From Cyrtodaria siliqua (taxonomy: Eukaryota > Mollusca > Bivalvia > Adapedonta > Hiatellidae): 64,000 nt of DNA. Below, one piece after another: positions 44,700 through 56,136 of this stretch (position 1 is the stretch's first letter; every line of letters begins with the position of its first letter). The position numbers were made by a program, and so were the translations under genes. Location of the stretch: NCBI GenBank assembly GCA_037043455.1, contig JAWPHD010001801.1, positions 186,001 through 250,000 of the forward strand, given 5' to 3'. The notes beneath the pieces are model-generated. The model had not been told where the DNA came from. It saw only the letters and a program-made list of their open reading frames with translations, and did not search any database.

Positions 44700-47105
44700 C
44701 TATAATACGTAAATACTGGAAAATCTTAAAACATTTTATAAAGTCAAACACAAATTCTGAAGTTATTCCACCTCTTGTTACAACATTAGATACTGGTGAA
44801 GTGGTTTACTCACTTTCTGATAAAGAAAAAGCTGACTGCTTAAATGATTACTTTGCTTCAATATCGACTGTTGATGACTCAGATGCGAGATTGCCACAGT
44901 TTTTTCACAGAACTAATTCGAGAATAGATGATATAGTAATACAGGAATCTGAAATTGTAGATATAATTAAGATTTTAGTGATGCACAAGGCTAGTGGAGA
45001 GGATGAAATAAGTCATAGGATGTTGAAAGAAACAGTTAATACCATTTCAAAACCACTCTGTACACTTTTTAATCGCTCCATTAATGAAGGCATTTATCCA
45101 GACTTATGGAAAAGTGCTATTGTTACGCCATTATTTAAATCCGGAGTTTTTAATTCCCCAAGTAACTATAGACCGATTTCGTTACTTAGTTGCGTTGCAA
45201 AGATTTTAGACAGAATTATTTTTAAACATGTTTTTAACTTCTTAGTCTTTAACAATTTGCTTTTTGCTAACCAATTCGGTTTCCGACCGGGTCATTCCAC
45301 AGTTTACCAACTATTAGATAGTTACCATCAAATATGCCAAACACTTGATGCAAAACAATTAATGTGTATTGTCTTTGCTGCTGATATATCTAAGGCATTT
45401 GATCGCGTTTGGCGGACAGCATTACTATTTAAATTGAAACAAAATGGTATCGATGGCAAACTTTTATCATGGATTTCAGATTACCTCTCCAATAGAAAAC
45501 AGAGAGTCTTTATAAGAAATGCCAAATCAGATTTAAAAATAATAAGAGCTGGCGTTCCGCAAGGTTCAGTACTCGGACCTTTGTTCTTTTTAATTTACAT
45601 AAACGATATCGCTGAACATATGTTAAGCATTACTAGATTATTTGCCGATGATAGCTCGCTTTCAGTCGCAACTTCTAACACAGAATATATGGAAGGTATA
45701 TTAAATCATGACTTGCAAATTATGTCTGAATGGGCTAAAACATGGTTAGTAATGTTTAACCCAAATAAAACTGAACAAATAACATCAGACAACCAAATTT
45801 ATTTTTTAATGACGTACAACTTACATTTGTAGAACATCACAAACATCTAGACCTGACTATAAGTAATAATGGTAAATGGCATGAACATATTAAAAACATT
45901 CTAACCTCAGCATCCAAAGTTTTAGGCCTAATGAGAATTTTAAAATACAAAGTAGGTCGAAAAACTATGAATCAAGTATATATATCATATATGCGACCAA
46001 TTTTAGAGTATGCTTCCACAGTGCGGGACGGTTGTACTGTCGATGAAAGAAACTCTTTAGAACAACTGCAATATGAAGCTGCGCGTATTGTTACCGGTTT
46101 GACTAGATCCGTATCTATTAACAAATTAATCGTCGAAATTTGATGGCTTTCGCTAGCAGACAGACGAACATTTCAGAAACTTATAACTGTATTTAAAGCT
46201 AAAAATAAAATGTTGCCTGAGAGTGTAAATAACTTGTTTCCTCCGTTTGTTAGAGATATTAATAAGTACAACTTGAGGAACTCCGATGACTACGTAACAC
46301 CGATAAGGAGAACTGAATTATTTTCCAAATCATTTATCCCTTCGTCATTAAGTCTTTGGAATAATCTACCTACACATGTTCGTGAATTAGTATCTTTAAA
46401 GGCATTTAAATGTTGTCTCCTCAACACAATGTTTAAACGTCCCACTGTCCCGTCGTTTTATTTATGCGTCTCACGATCACTTTCTGTAATTCATGCTCGC
46501 ATTCGAAACTTATGCAGCAACCTTAATGGTGATTTGTATTTGAACCATTTACGATTAACCAACATGCGACTGTGGACAAGACAAAGAAGATGCTGAACAT
46601 TTTCTTTTTAAATGTTGTCGATTTACTGAACAGAGGCGTGACCTGTTTATATCAACCAGACTGTTCCATCCGTTGAACGTTGACAAATTGTGTATTGGCA
46701 ATACAGATTTTAGTGATAAAGAAAATGAAATTGTTTTTCTAGCTGTGCAAACATATATAAAAGACACCAGGCGTTTTAGCTAGTGTATTAAAACAACTCA
46801 GCAGTGTGTTCGGACTGACCCTATGTACTCTTATTAAAACATGTTATATCTTCTTCTCCTCCTTTATCTTCTTTTCTTTTTTTCTACTTTTCTTTCAGCC
46901 AACTATTGTGACAACTGTTTACGTCTACATTTGTAAACTTTAGTTCATTTATTTTCTGTATTTATTGTTACTTAATATGTTTATTATAGCCATAACATTA
47001 CAATTGTTCTTTGTAATTTAAATTTTATTGGGAAGGGCCGTAACTAATGTTGTAAGAACTTGTGGCCCGACCCATTTGCATACTTTGTTAAAAAAAATGC
47101 AATAA
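44700..47105 (+). mobile_element. 5'-truncated non-LTR retrotransposon (Jockey/CR1-type)
   Basis: It comprises a reverse-transcriptase-bearing frame, a zinc-knuckle-like C-terminus, a 3' UTR (ggaagggccgtaactaatgt, gtggcccgacccatttgc) and a terminal gcaataaaatatgtttaa. No endonuclease domain is present, as expected for truncated reverse transcription. It lies within the TIR element at 42961-51348. Confidence 0.88.
44708..46783 (+). pseudogene. Broken ORF2: reverse transcriptase of the LINE
   Basis: The first frame (to 45832) holds the conserved RT blocks: SNYRPISLLSCVAKILDRII, NQFGFRPGHST, AADISKAFDRVW, AGVPQGSVLGPLFFLIYIND and the catalytic FADDSS. It is open from the linker near KYWKILKHF. 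It is broken by a frameshift near 45780-45830, after NPNKTE. The next frame (HKHLDLTIS ... ARIVTGLTRSV) has an in-frame TGA at 46141-46143 where neighbours read EI-WLSLADRR. A second frameshift near 46560-46570 precedes the C-terminal CDCGQDKEDAEHFLFKCC segment, a CCHC-type motif common at this position. It ends at a TAG near 46783. Three lesions make it non-functional. The clade call is by motif style only. Confidence 0.88.
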
Positions 47106-47480
47106 AATATGTTTAAACCATAATATTTCTACAATGGGTCAGTACGATTTAATTGTTAATAAAACAGTTTGGTCTGGCAAACTAGACGACTCGTTTAGTT
47201 TTGTTGAATATCATATGACGCTTTAAGGCTCTAATATATATTTGCTTCTATCGAATGATATAACTATATAACTTAATATGCAAACATATGAGGTTATGCA
47301 GCAGATTTGTTTTTAAATTATTAACGTTTATGAAAATGGCATATTATGGTAAATCTTACATATAAATGAGTTTATACACGACCTTCTTTTTTACTTCAAT
47401 TGAATGATATAACTTAATATGTAAATATATGAGGGTATGTAGACTTAGGTACATAGTATGCATGTACAGAGAGTACGGGG
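47106..47480. other. AT-rich DNA between LINE and minisatellite
   Basis: No coding similarity recognised. A short repeat of tgatataacttaatatg occurs near 47255-47280 and 47405-47420. Confidence 0.4.
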
Positions 47481-48640
47481 ACATATAAAGTGTACGGGAC
47501 AATTGTATTTATTAACACATATATAGGGTATGGAGGTATAATATGTACGTATATAGGGGTATGGAGGTATAATATGTACGTATATAGGGGTATGGAGGTA
47601 TAATATGTACGTATATAAGGATATGGAGGTATAATATGTACGTATATAGGGGTATGGCGACATAATAATAGAGAGCACTTGGACATACTATGAAAGTATA
47701 TAGAGGGTCTGGGATATAATATGAAAGAATATAGAGGGTCTTGGGATATACTATGTACGTATTATTATATAGAGGGTATACAGAGGATATGCATAGGGAC
47801 ATAATATTTAAAAATATAGAGGTGACATAATATGTAAGGATATAGAGGGTATGGGGAAATATTATGTAATGATATAGAGGGTCTGGGGATATAATATGTA
47901 CGTATTATTATATAGAGGGTATATAGAGGCTATACATAGGGACATAATATGTAAAGATGTAGAGGTGTCATAATATGTAAGGATATAGAGGGTATGGGGA
48001 AATATTATGTAATGATATAGAGGGTCTGGGGATATAATATGTACGAATTATTATATAGAGGGTATATAGAGGATATAGAAGAAGAAGAAGAAGAAATTTT
48101 ATTGACTTAAACTATTACATAGTTTTTCATCATATAAACATACATTTTACAAATATAGTTTGACCACAATAACAAGATTAGTACAGGTTCATTAATTTAT
48201 GAATTAATATGAAAAAAGGAGATATATCATGGAGAAAAAAAATAAATATACATAGATAGATACATAGGGACATAATATGTAAAGATGTAGAGGTGTCATA
48301 ATATGTAAGGATATAGAGGGTATTGGGGTATACTACCGTATTTCAGGATATAGAGGGTATTGGGGTATACTACCGTATTTCAGGATATAGAGGGTATGGG
48401 GGTATACTACCGTATTTCAGGATATAGAGGGTATGGGGGCATAATATGTAGGGATATATAGGGTACGGGGACATACAATGTAAAGATATAAAGGGTATGT
48501 AAGGATTTAGAGGGTACAGGGAAATACAATGAAAGGATATTTAGGTTGCGGGGACATAATATGTCAATATAGAGGCTATGGGGAAATACAACGTAAGGAT
48601 ATCTAGTAGGTTGCGGGGACATAATATGTCAGTATATATT
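47480..48640. repeat. Complex minisatellite based on ATATAGRGGGTATGGGG
   Basis: Several related units: a 31-bp unit tatgtacgtatataggggta plus tggaggtataa (47530-47660), longer units with ggatatagagggtatgggga (47820-48060), and a 37-bp unit with ggtatactaccgtatttcag (48310-48425). Interrupted at about 48078-48250 by a retroelement tail. Minus-strand open frames (IYVHIIPPYPYIRTYYTS) arise from the repeat. Confidence 0.9.
48078..48250 (-). mobile_element. LINE/SINE 3' tail with (TTC)n end, minus strand
   Basis: gaagaagaagaagaagaaat tttattgacttaaactatta reads on the minus strand as an AATAAAATTTC(TTC)n tail, typical of a non-LTR element's 3' end. A similar fragment is at 52806. Source family not identified. 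Confidence 0.5.
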
Positions 48641-50163
48641 CCTTTCCGATTACTAAGTAAAAGTTACATTGTTGGATTACTACGTCTTCTATTGTATGAG
48701 AAAGAAAAAAGTACAACGTATGTTATATGAGATTGTTCCGAGAATTCACACAATTGATACCGTCAGGCAGATTTTTTCACTTCCCCGAAAGCTATGACGT
48801 TAGAAATATTGACCATCGACACTCATTCATGTTTGCATAATTATGGTTTGTATTTTGTATCAATTTTATAATGATAACGACCCAACTGGCGAATACAGAC
48901 GCACAGTGGCAACATTGCCGATATGGTACAGCGCATCCACTGGACAGAGACCAATCATGTTGGTTACAAGAAACTGCTTGCAAAGCTTAACACGTGCACT
49001 TAATCTTGAATGTTAAAGGGACACACGGCAATCTTGAATTTTTAAAAATGCACGGCGTCCCGTTAGTTTTCAACATAACTTGCATTTGTTCAATCAATAA
49101 TTTTGATTATAAGGAAATTGTTTTTGCATATTACTAAAAAATAAATATATAAAAACTCAATGTTTTATTTAATTATATGCAAGCGTAATTCGTATTTGTA
49201 TATTGAGCTTTACTGAACTGATAATGTAATAAATACGCCATCATTAATATCCTGGGTTGATAATTGAACGTCATATAATTAATGATGCTGAATATATTAA
49301 TGCGTATCAATCAAATCTATTGAAAAAACAAGAAACTCCTTCCTTAATTGTGATTGGCTGATTGAAAGACGAGGGTGTAACTGATCGCGTGTAACACAGT
49401 ATCAGAACCCCAATTCAGGTCTGCATTAGTGGTCGTTAATAGTCAGCGTGACGGACACTAACGGCTCGCTGACACCTTTAAATAACATTACATATGCGCT
49501 CATTATATAAATAACAGTTTGTGACGTTTGTTAGTGCAAGCAGGGCTTTATATGACATATATAAAGCCCTGGTGCAAGATACACGCAGTCCTATATCAAT
49601 TGATAGCAATTACTTAGCATATTGTGAATAAATGTGAATAAATAAATGCACCGATATAATGTTAAATCACGTTTCATTTTAAGATAATGTTTAATTCGCC
49701 CTTGTATGAAATTATTGTACATTACGAATACTATTACATACACACGAGTAATTAGAATTAGGCTCGACGTCTAGGCTATTTTCTGTTGCTAAATCATAAA
49801 TATTAAAGGGACTGAAGGCGATATTTTTGATAATTGGTGCCAATACAAATACCAAAAAAAAACACCACAATGTGCTTTAGTTTCATATGAAATATGTCTA
49901 TGCATTATCTAAGGTGTAGTTAGATCACACATTTTTATTAACAATAATTAAAACGATTATTTTATGGGACCCGGTTTAATGCATATGATCATTATACATT
50001 GTACATATATAGAATAACTTGTTTTTAATTGTGTGGTACTGTTGGGTTTGCTACACTTAAATGTTTGCATCATCATCATCATCATCATCATCATCAATGC
50101 AACTATCATCAACTAAAGATGCACGTGTGTTTATCTCCTCATTGTCTATAAAATGTATATTAA
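48641..50163. other. AT-rich DNA, nothing gene-like
   Basis: No credible exon. A small palindrome gggctttatatgacatatat aaagccc lies near 49544, a (cat)n microsatellite at about 50068-50095, and two segments begin aaagggac(acacggcaat/tgaaggcgat) at 49015 and 49806. Confidence 0.5.
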
Positions 50164-50337
50164 TATCCACTATTTATTAAGTATCATTCAAATATTCAAA
50201 TGTCATTAATAGGAATACCATAAACTGGTAATTTGTTCTCAAACGGTCTGTATCCACTATTTATTAAGTATCATTCAAATATTCAAATGTCATTAATAGG
50301 AATACCATAAACTGGTAATTTGTTCTCAAACGGTCTG
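50164..50337. repeat. 87-bp tandem duplication
   Basis: tatccactatttattaagta through tctcaaacggtctgt occurs at 50164 and again at 50251, essentially identical. Confidence 0.93.
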
Positions 50338-50719
50338 TGTAAATGATTGTTTTAGTACATGTGGCAGACGACAGATGTTCTGAACAATAAGACAATTTGA
50401 CATTTAATTTATGTGTATACCTTATCAGTATAATGCTTTAATAAATATGATTAAAACAGGCAAATGCAATTAGTAGTAGTAGTTGTAGCTTTAACACCTG
50501 ACGCATTTATTGAGTAATTGGCGTGTTTGTTATTTGACAGATGTTCAATATTTGATTTCATTTGTAGATGCCAGTATATACGAAGGTATATGGCAACAAA
50601 CAAGGCCTTAGGGTCCTATGTTTGTATAAAGAGATCATAGGAAATCTCTAAAATATATATGGAATGCCCAATTTGACCTGTTATTAGAAATATTATTGTC
50701 TGTGCCGCGTTTTGTTTTT

Positions 50720-50935
50720 TGTTTTGAGCCGGATTGCGTAGCAAATCCAGGCTTTTTTTTGGCGATCTGTCCGACCGTATGTCCGTCTACGCGTTTTGGC
50801 GTTTTTGTAAACGTTTTTGATTCAAGTTTTTTTCCCCCCTCATTTCTCGAAAACGAATTGCCGGAAAGCTTTGAAACTTGGTACACATGTTCAGTGAATT
50901 CGCAATCCGGCGTTTGCACCACTGTGCTTCATTTG
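50720..50935 (+). mobile_element. Short GAGCCGGATTGCG...GCAATCCGGCG element
   Basis: The head gagccggattgcgtagcaaa has an inverted end cgcaatccggcg. Inside are tgtccgaccgtatgtccgtc, cgaaaacgaattgccggaaa and gctttgaaacttggtacaca. Same architectural class as other GTCCG elements here. Confidence 0.65.
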
Positions 50936-51456
50936 TTTATATTTTCTTAGCCATAATGTATCTCCTTATTTCAGTAATATAAATCCGCGCTTTATTGTTT
51001 GAGGGCTTCAGCTTGTTTTCTCAATAATTAAGTTCATATTAATTATTTACCAAACCAAACTATGATATTTTTTTTATACATTTTATCTTTTTTAACAGAC
51101 GGATGAAACAATTAAGCATAAGTAAATAGAAATAAATAGGTTTCAAACACTATATTCCTTTTCAAATCCCAACACAAATTCGTACTTTGCGCAAAACATT
51201 CTCAATTTGCGCCGACACATGGTGCATGTTTTATATCGATTAACCCCTTGCGCAATTCCGGAATAGTCCGGCACAATTCCGGAATCGTCGGGCATTTTAA
51301 GAATTCTTACTTTGCGCAGAGCAGTTCCGGAATCGTCCATATTCTCACATTGCTTATAACATATATATGGTGATATGGTGGGGAGCTCAACGTTTTCCAA
51401 GTTAAGACTTTTGTGCTACATGTCCCTAGTGGGAAACATAAGCACACAGTTTGCAG

Positions 51457-51780
51457 TCACTATCAGAAAACCCGACTGCATTGTACTTGTACATATATGG
51501 CAATAAAATATGCTTAAATCAAATCAGAAAACATCACGGAAAAAACGTTGAAATAAATCTAATTAATGTTCAGCAGCAGGAAGGAATAACCGATTGTGGA
51601 CTTTTCGCAATTGCAAACGCGACTTCCATATCTTTTGGCGACGATCCAACTTCAATAGTATACAGTCAGGATTTGATGAGAGATCATTTCCTTGCATGCG
51701 TGGATGAAAAGAAAATGACACCATTTCCACACACGATTAGTAGATGCAGAAAGAGGGTGAAGTTTACCAAAACAAACTAG
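51457..51780 (+). pseudogene. Ulp1/SENP-like cysteine protease fragment
   Basis: An open frame after tttgcag|TCA runs 107 codons to TAG at 51778-51780. The core VQQQEGITDCGLFAIANATS is the typical Q...DCG.FA.A active-site block of Ulp1-like (C48) proteases encoded by eukaryotic DNA transposons, with the nucleophile Cys in DCG. A C-terminal MRDHFLACVDEKKMTPFP segment follows, as in transposon-encoded versions. The upstream half with the catalytic His and Asp is not seen, so this is an isolated last exon or a remnant. It begins about 110 bp outside the right inverted repeat of the element at 42961-51348, so it may belong to an older or larger element. Confidence 0.65.
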
Positions 51781-52521
51781 GGAAACAATATATTCATTTT
51801 TAAAGACGAACTGTATTGTTCACATTGACTAACGACATCGAAGAGCATGACCGGCCACTTGTGTAGCTGTTGATTCTCGACTTTAAGCAAGCACACTCTA
51901 GTGTTTGGTCAACACATTTAGCAAACGTGTTATTCAACAGGATGTTATTGATTTTAACTATAATTATGCAGGATTAAAAATAAAATTATTTTATGTATTG
52001 GTTTTGCAAATCACTTTATTTTTTAAAGAGGAACTGTATTGTTTTTCACATTACTTAATGAAGAACACGACCCGGCCACTTGTGTATCCGTTGGTTCTCG
52101 ACTTGAAACAAACACATATAAGTGTTTTGCCAAACACATTTAGCAAACTACACACCATTATGTTATTGACTATAAATATGCATGATGAAAAACACATTTA
52201 TTTAATGTATTTGTTGTACATCACATCATTTCTTAAGACGAACTGTATTATTATTCACAATAATGACAAACTAAATAGCAGTATGTTATTGATTCTAACT
52301 ATAACACTATACATATGCATAATTAAAAATAAACTTTGTCCGTGTATTTGTTATCCCTTAATTACCTTTACCCTAATGATATATTTTAAACAGAGTGGAT
52401 GCGATCTAGAAGCATTATGGGTGTCAGCCCAAATACAAATACAACCACAAACATGGGTTTCTGATTCATATTGAATATGGACTAAACTAGGAGTTATCCA
52501 TAACAGCTGATTCAATCATTG
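51781..52521. other. Duplicated AT-rich segments, no gene recognised
   Basis: Segments around aaagacgaactgtattgttc, gaccggccacttgtgtagct gttgattctcgactt (51800-51890) recur at 52020-52160 (aaagaggaactgtattgttt, cccggccacttgtgtatccg ttggttctcgacttg) and partly at 52230. The long open frame across this region looks like AT-rich noncoding DNA. Confidence 0.5.
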
Positions 52522-52707
52522 TTAAAGGGGTTGATGCGCTATTTTCAAACAAGGTTTATTTTGAAGGGCTCTAAAAAAAACTTTAAAAAAGCATGTCATG
52601 TCTTCTTTATTTTTCATGGCATTTTGATTTTTCTTTTAGTTTTTTCCGAGTTTTTCATAGCCCTTTTAAATAAATCCTTTTTAAAAATAGTGCATCAACA
52701 CCTTTAA
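52522..52707. mobile_element. 186-bp TTAA MITE
   Basis: The ends TTAAAGGGGTTGATGCGCTA and agtgcatcaacacctttaa are inverted. Inner arms gggctctaaaaaaaacttta, aaaaagcatg pair loosely with gtttttccgagtttttcata, gccctttt. The ends resemble those of the larger MITE at 4589-11449 (TTAAAGAGGTTGTTGCACTA), suggesting one superfamily. Confidence 0.85.
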
Positions 52708-52805
52708 TGAAATAGTTTGGTCAGGAAAACAATACGACTGTGTTGTATAAATCATTAATTGTAATTCATGCAAATCTTTAAGAATCTTATAAAATTATTG
52801 TTTAT

Positions 52806-52930
52806 AGAAGAAGATAAATGTTTATTAAAGTGTCACAAATCATCACATGGCATACACAACGTTCAGTACAACATATTAACATATATATGAGATTTTGGGC
52901 CGATATCAGCCTATGAGTCACTAAATTTAT
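52806..52930 (-). mobile_element. Retroelement 3' fragment, minus strand
   Basis: agaagaagataaatgtttat taaagtgtcac reads on the minus strand as an A-rich end with TTCTTC. Resembles the fragment at 48078; family not identified. Confidence 0.35.
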
Positions 52931-53484
52931 ACAAATCAATAACATGCCGATTATGTGTTATTTTGGTACCTTAATATCTAGATAACACTCATTCTTAAGA
53001 AAAATCAAACATTATGGAGTTTAAAAATAGTTTAAAATATAATAACTTAGAATTTGCAAACATACTGAGAAGGCGATAATCTTCATATACAAAAGAGGAC
53101 ATAAAGCTGTTAAACGACGGATTGATTTTGACAGATAAACACATCACAATAGTAATAGAAGTACACACCCCCCTTTACATTAACATTTATGATTTAGAAA
53201 CAACACGCAGCCGAGTCGTCGAGCTTTCCAGACCGCATATGTTTATTAGCAATAATTGACCGTAATGTAAAATTAATTCAATACATATGCATTTGTATAT
53301 GAAATTGAAGCACATTATAAAGGTTTACATGAGTTTAGTCTGTATTTGATTACGCAAAACTTGGTATTTTTTGTGTGTTTTAATTGACAGAAATAGAGCA
53401 GATCTTATGAAACTGTGTATCGCCATTTGTTAACCTTTGGGACTGACTCCCTCCACCCCCATCAACCCTCCAAAACTTCATGTC

Positions 53485-53740
53485 GGACATGAAACTACAG
53501 AGTTGTGGCTAGAGTTATTATGAAACTACAGAGTTGTGGCTAGAGTTATTATGAAACTACAGAGTTGTGGCTAGAGTTATTGTGAAACTACAGTGTTGTG
53601 GCTAGAGTTATTATGAAACTACAGAGTTGTGGCTAGAGTTATTGTGAAACTACAGAGTTGTGGCTAGAGTTATTATGAAACTACAGAGTTGTGGCTAGAG
53701 TCATTACGAAACTACAGAGTTGTGGCTAGAGTTATTTACA
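53485..53740. repeat. 31-bp minisatellite, eight copies
   Basis: Unit atgaaactacagagttgtgg plus ctagagttatt; nearly perfect copies. Confidence 0.95.
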
Positions 53741-54955
53741 AATGCTAAACTTCAGCTGTACTTTGGTGTGTTAATACTACCACCGTATTTCAAATGAGTG
53801 CTTAAATACCACACTTCCATGTATACAACTAATTTTCCAAATGCGGAACGAGATTTCAGATGAGAGCGAGATATTTCGAAAGGAAAACAAAAATATGTTT
53901 AAAAAAGTAGTCGTTTCAAAAAAAGCACACTATATCTGAGTGAAAAACATGGACGTCTGTATTTAAAGTTTAGTCAATTAAAACACCCGGTTGTTTATGC
54001 AGGCATTCCGTGATGTCTTCAGAAGCCTCGCCGGAAATGCGGAGACGTGACTCGTACCTGCCTATATTTTCTATAGGCCGCGTCATAGCTGTATGTTATA
54101 TTGCATGTCGAGGGTCTCCCAGGGGTTTTGCGGAACAGGGAAAAATGGCCATTTATTTTTGGGGAAAAAGGGAACATTTTTTGTTATTGGTACTATGTTT
54201 GGGGAACATTGGGAAATACTTTTGGGGAACAAAGCAAACTATTTTTGGGGAACATTGCGTCATATTTTCAGGGGAAAAGGGAACATGGACCCCCTGGGAG
54301 GCCCTCATAATCACATTACGTGGTCCGAGTATTCACTTTCAAACCTCATCCAACCCCTTCTCCGAGAAACGAAAACGGGGTTGGCTGGGGTATGAAATAA
54401 AACCTTAATTTCGTCTTTTCGTATTAAACTGTTTGCATATTGCAAAAATTAAACATTTAATAGTTAAAATTAAACATTTAATAGGTAATTTTAAACATGT
54501 TATCACATTTTTTGAGTAAAATATTTTTTCAAGATGTTTTATTGTCGAAATATATGTTATAAAATCCAGCTAATATAAGCTTTCCCATCGCTTAATGGAA
54601 TTAAGGCGGGAACATTTAGTGTTTATTAAACTTAATGGAATTCAGGCGGGATCATGTAGTGTTTATTAAAATAACCAACAGCCTAGACCGTGTTCTTTTT
54701 TTAATAGCGTCGTAACACGAAACCCAACACAGTGCGGTTGGACTAACGTTTTGTATGTACAGTAGTTCTTAGTGTATTGACGTTTCTGCGTAGGAATCCT
54801 AGATTTTTTTTGGCGTTATATTTTCCATATCCCATTTTTGTTTCCCATTTTTTAAGTTTGGATAAATCATTAAAATTGTGTTTCTGGCGATACTGTTAAT
54901 GGCAGTGTCGTCTGCAAATAAAACAAAAACAAAACATTTAGAAGTGAATTAAATT
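53741..54955. other. No gene recognised; tttggggaaca-rich block
   Basis: 54160-54300 contains five imperfect tttggggaacatt/ggggaaaaggg motifs that create overlapping open frames with no recognisable similarity. 54590-54670 holds two copies of cttaatggaattaaggcggg. Confidence 0.4.
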
Positions 54956-54959
54956 TACC

Positions 54960-55100
54960 CAAATGTGGATGTAACCCAAGCGGTGCCGTGTATTGATAAA
55001 GAGGAATCGCGGATTCCTATTATCCTTCGCACCGTCCTGAGGCGGCTCGAAATAACCTTTAAAAACATTGTTGATGAGGCATCCAGCAACAATTCAATTC
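54960..55100 (+). mobile_element. SINE 3' fragment with AATTCAATTCAAT tail
   Basis: gaggaatcgcggattcctat, cctgaggcggctcgaaataa cctt and gcaacaattcaattcaatg parallel the 3' half of the SINE at 20431 (ggcggctctaaataacctgt). Confidence 0.6.
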
Positions 55101-55109
55101 AATGTTCAC

Positions 55110-56100
55110 ACTAGCGGATCCAGTGGGGGGCGCACCCTAAAAATTTCGGATCATACATGTATGTCCATGTTACTGTAGATAAACAATTTCGTTGCACGCC
55201 CTCAGTATAAATTTTTTTCTCGCTCGCTTCACTCGCTCCACGCATAATGGCTAATGAGTGGTTTAGTTAACACATTGTTAAATCCTTTTATTTGAAAACG
55301 GACTTTTTATTCATACATGTATGTCCATGTTACTGTAGATAATATATCAAACAATTTCGATGCACGCCCTCAGTATAAACAATTTTCTCGCTCGCACGAC
55401 GCATAATGGCTAATGAGTGGTTTAATTAACACATTGTTAAATCCGTTTATTTGAAAACGGACTTTTTTTATTCATACGTGTATGTCCATGTTACTGTAGA
55501 TAAATATATCAAACAATTTCGATGCACGCCCTCAGTATAAAAAAAATTCTCGCTCGCTCGACGCATAATGGCTAATGAGTGGTTTAATTAACACATTGTT
55601 AAATCCGTTTATTTCAAAACGAACTTTTTTTATTCATACATGTATGTCCATGCACCGTGGTCCATGTTATTGTAGATAAAATATCAAACAATTTCGTTGC
55701 ACGCCCTCAGTATAAAAAAAATTCTCGCTCGCTTCGCTCGCTTGACGCATAATGGCTAATGAGTGGTTTAATTAACACATTGTTAAATTCTTTTATTTGA
55801 AAACGGACTTTTGTTATGCATACGTGTATGCCTGCGTGTATGTCCATGTTACTGTAGATAAAATATCAAACAATTTAGATGGACGCCCTCAGTATAATTT
55901 TTTTCTGGCTCGCTTCGCTCGCTCGACGCATAATGGCTAATAAGTGGTTCAATTAACACATTGTTAAATCCTTTTATTTGAAAACGGACTTTTTTACCCT
56001 ATAAATGCACTACCGCAAACGTTTTATGAGGCTAGAGACGGACCCGAAAATTGACCAAAATATTACGCCCCCCTAAGCTGAAATCCTGGATCCGCCCCTG
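55110..56100 (+). mobile_element. TIR element with five tandem internal units
   Basis: The left end ctagcggatccagtgggggg plus cgc and right end gcccccctaagctgaaatcc tggatccgcccctg are inverted. Between them lie five copies of a unit of about 180-220 bp: atgtatgtccatgttactgt, agat, caatttcgatgcacgccctc, tctcgctcgcttcgctcgct, cgcataatggctaatgagtg, gttaaatccttttatttgaa. A related element with a single core lies reversed at 62535-62845. Confidence 0.85.
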
Positions 56101-56136
56101 GTTCACATCCCTGAGTTCCACTTGATCGACACTGTA

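Larger units (their letters stand above)
42961..51348. mobile_element. 8.4-kb TIR element, candidate Ginger/KRBA2-type DNA transposon
   Basis: The left end (agaatatggacgattccgga, gcgcaaagtaagaattctta, gactattccggaattgcgca, aggggttaa, gcaaagtaagaatttgtgtt gggat) is the inverse of the right end at about 51098-51348 over roughly 250 bp with modest divergence. The TIRs contain a reiterated attccggaattgcgca module. Inside lie the exon at 43741, a LINE insertion and minisatellites. The right terminus reads TGTGAG when reversed. I could not define a clean target duplication. The Ginger assignment rests on the exon and is tentative. Confidence 0.7.

Noticed and set aside
51905..52474. 189-codon frame rich in Leu, Ile, Asn and Tyr
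   Set aside because: AT-rich low-complexity composition and it spans imperfect internal duplications of noncoding appearance; no motif recognised.
54010..54408. Three overlapping frames rich in WGTLGN / FGEHW motifs
   Set aside because: Come from a tttggggaaca-rich repeat block; overlapping frames of equal quality and no known similarity.
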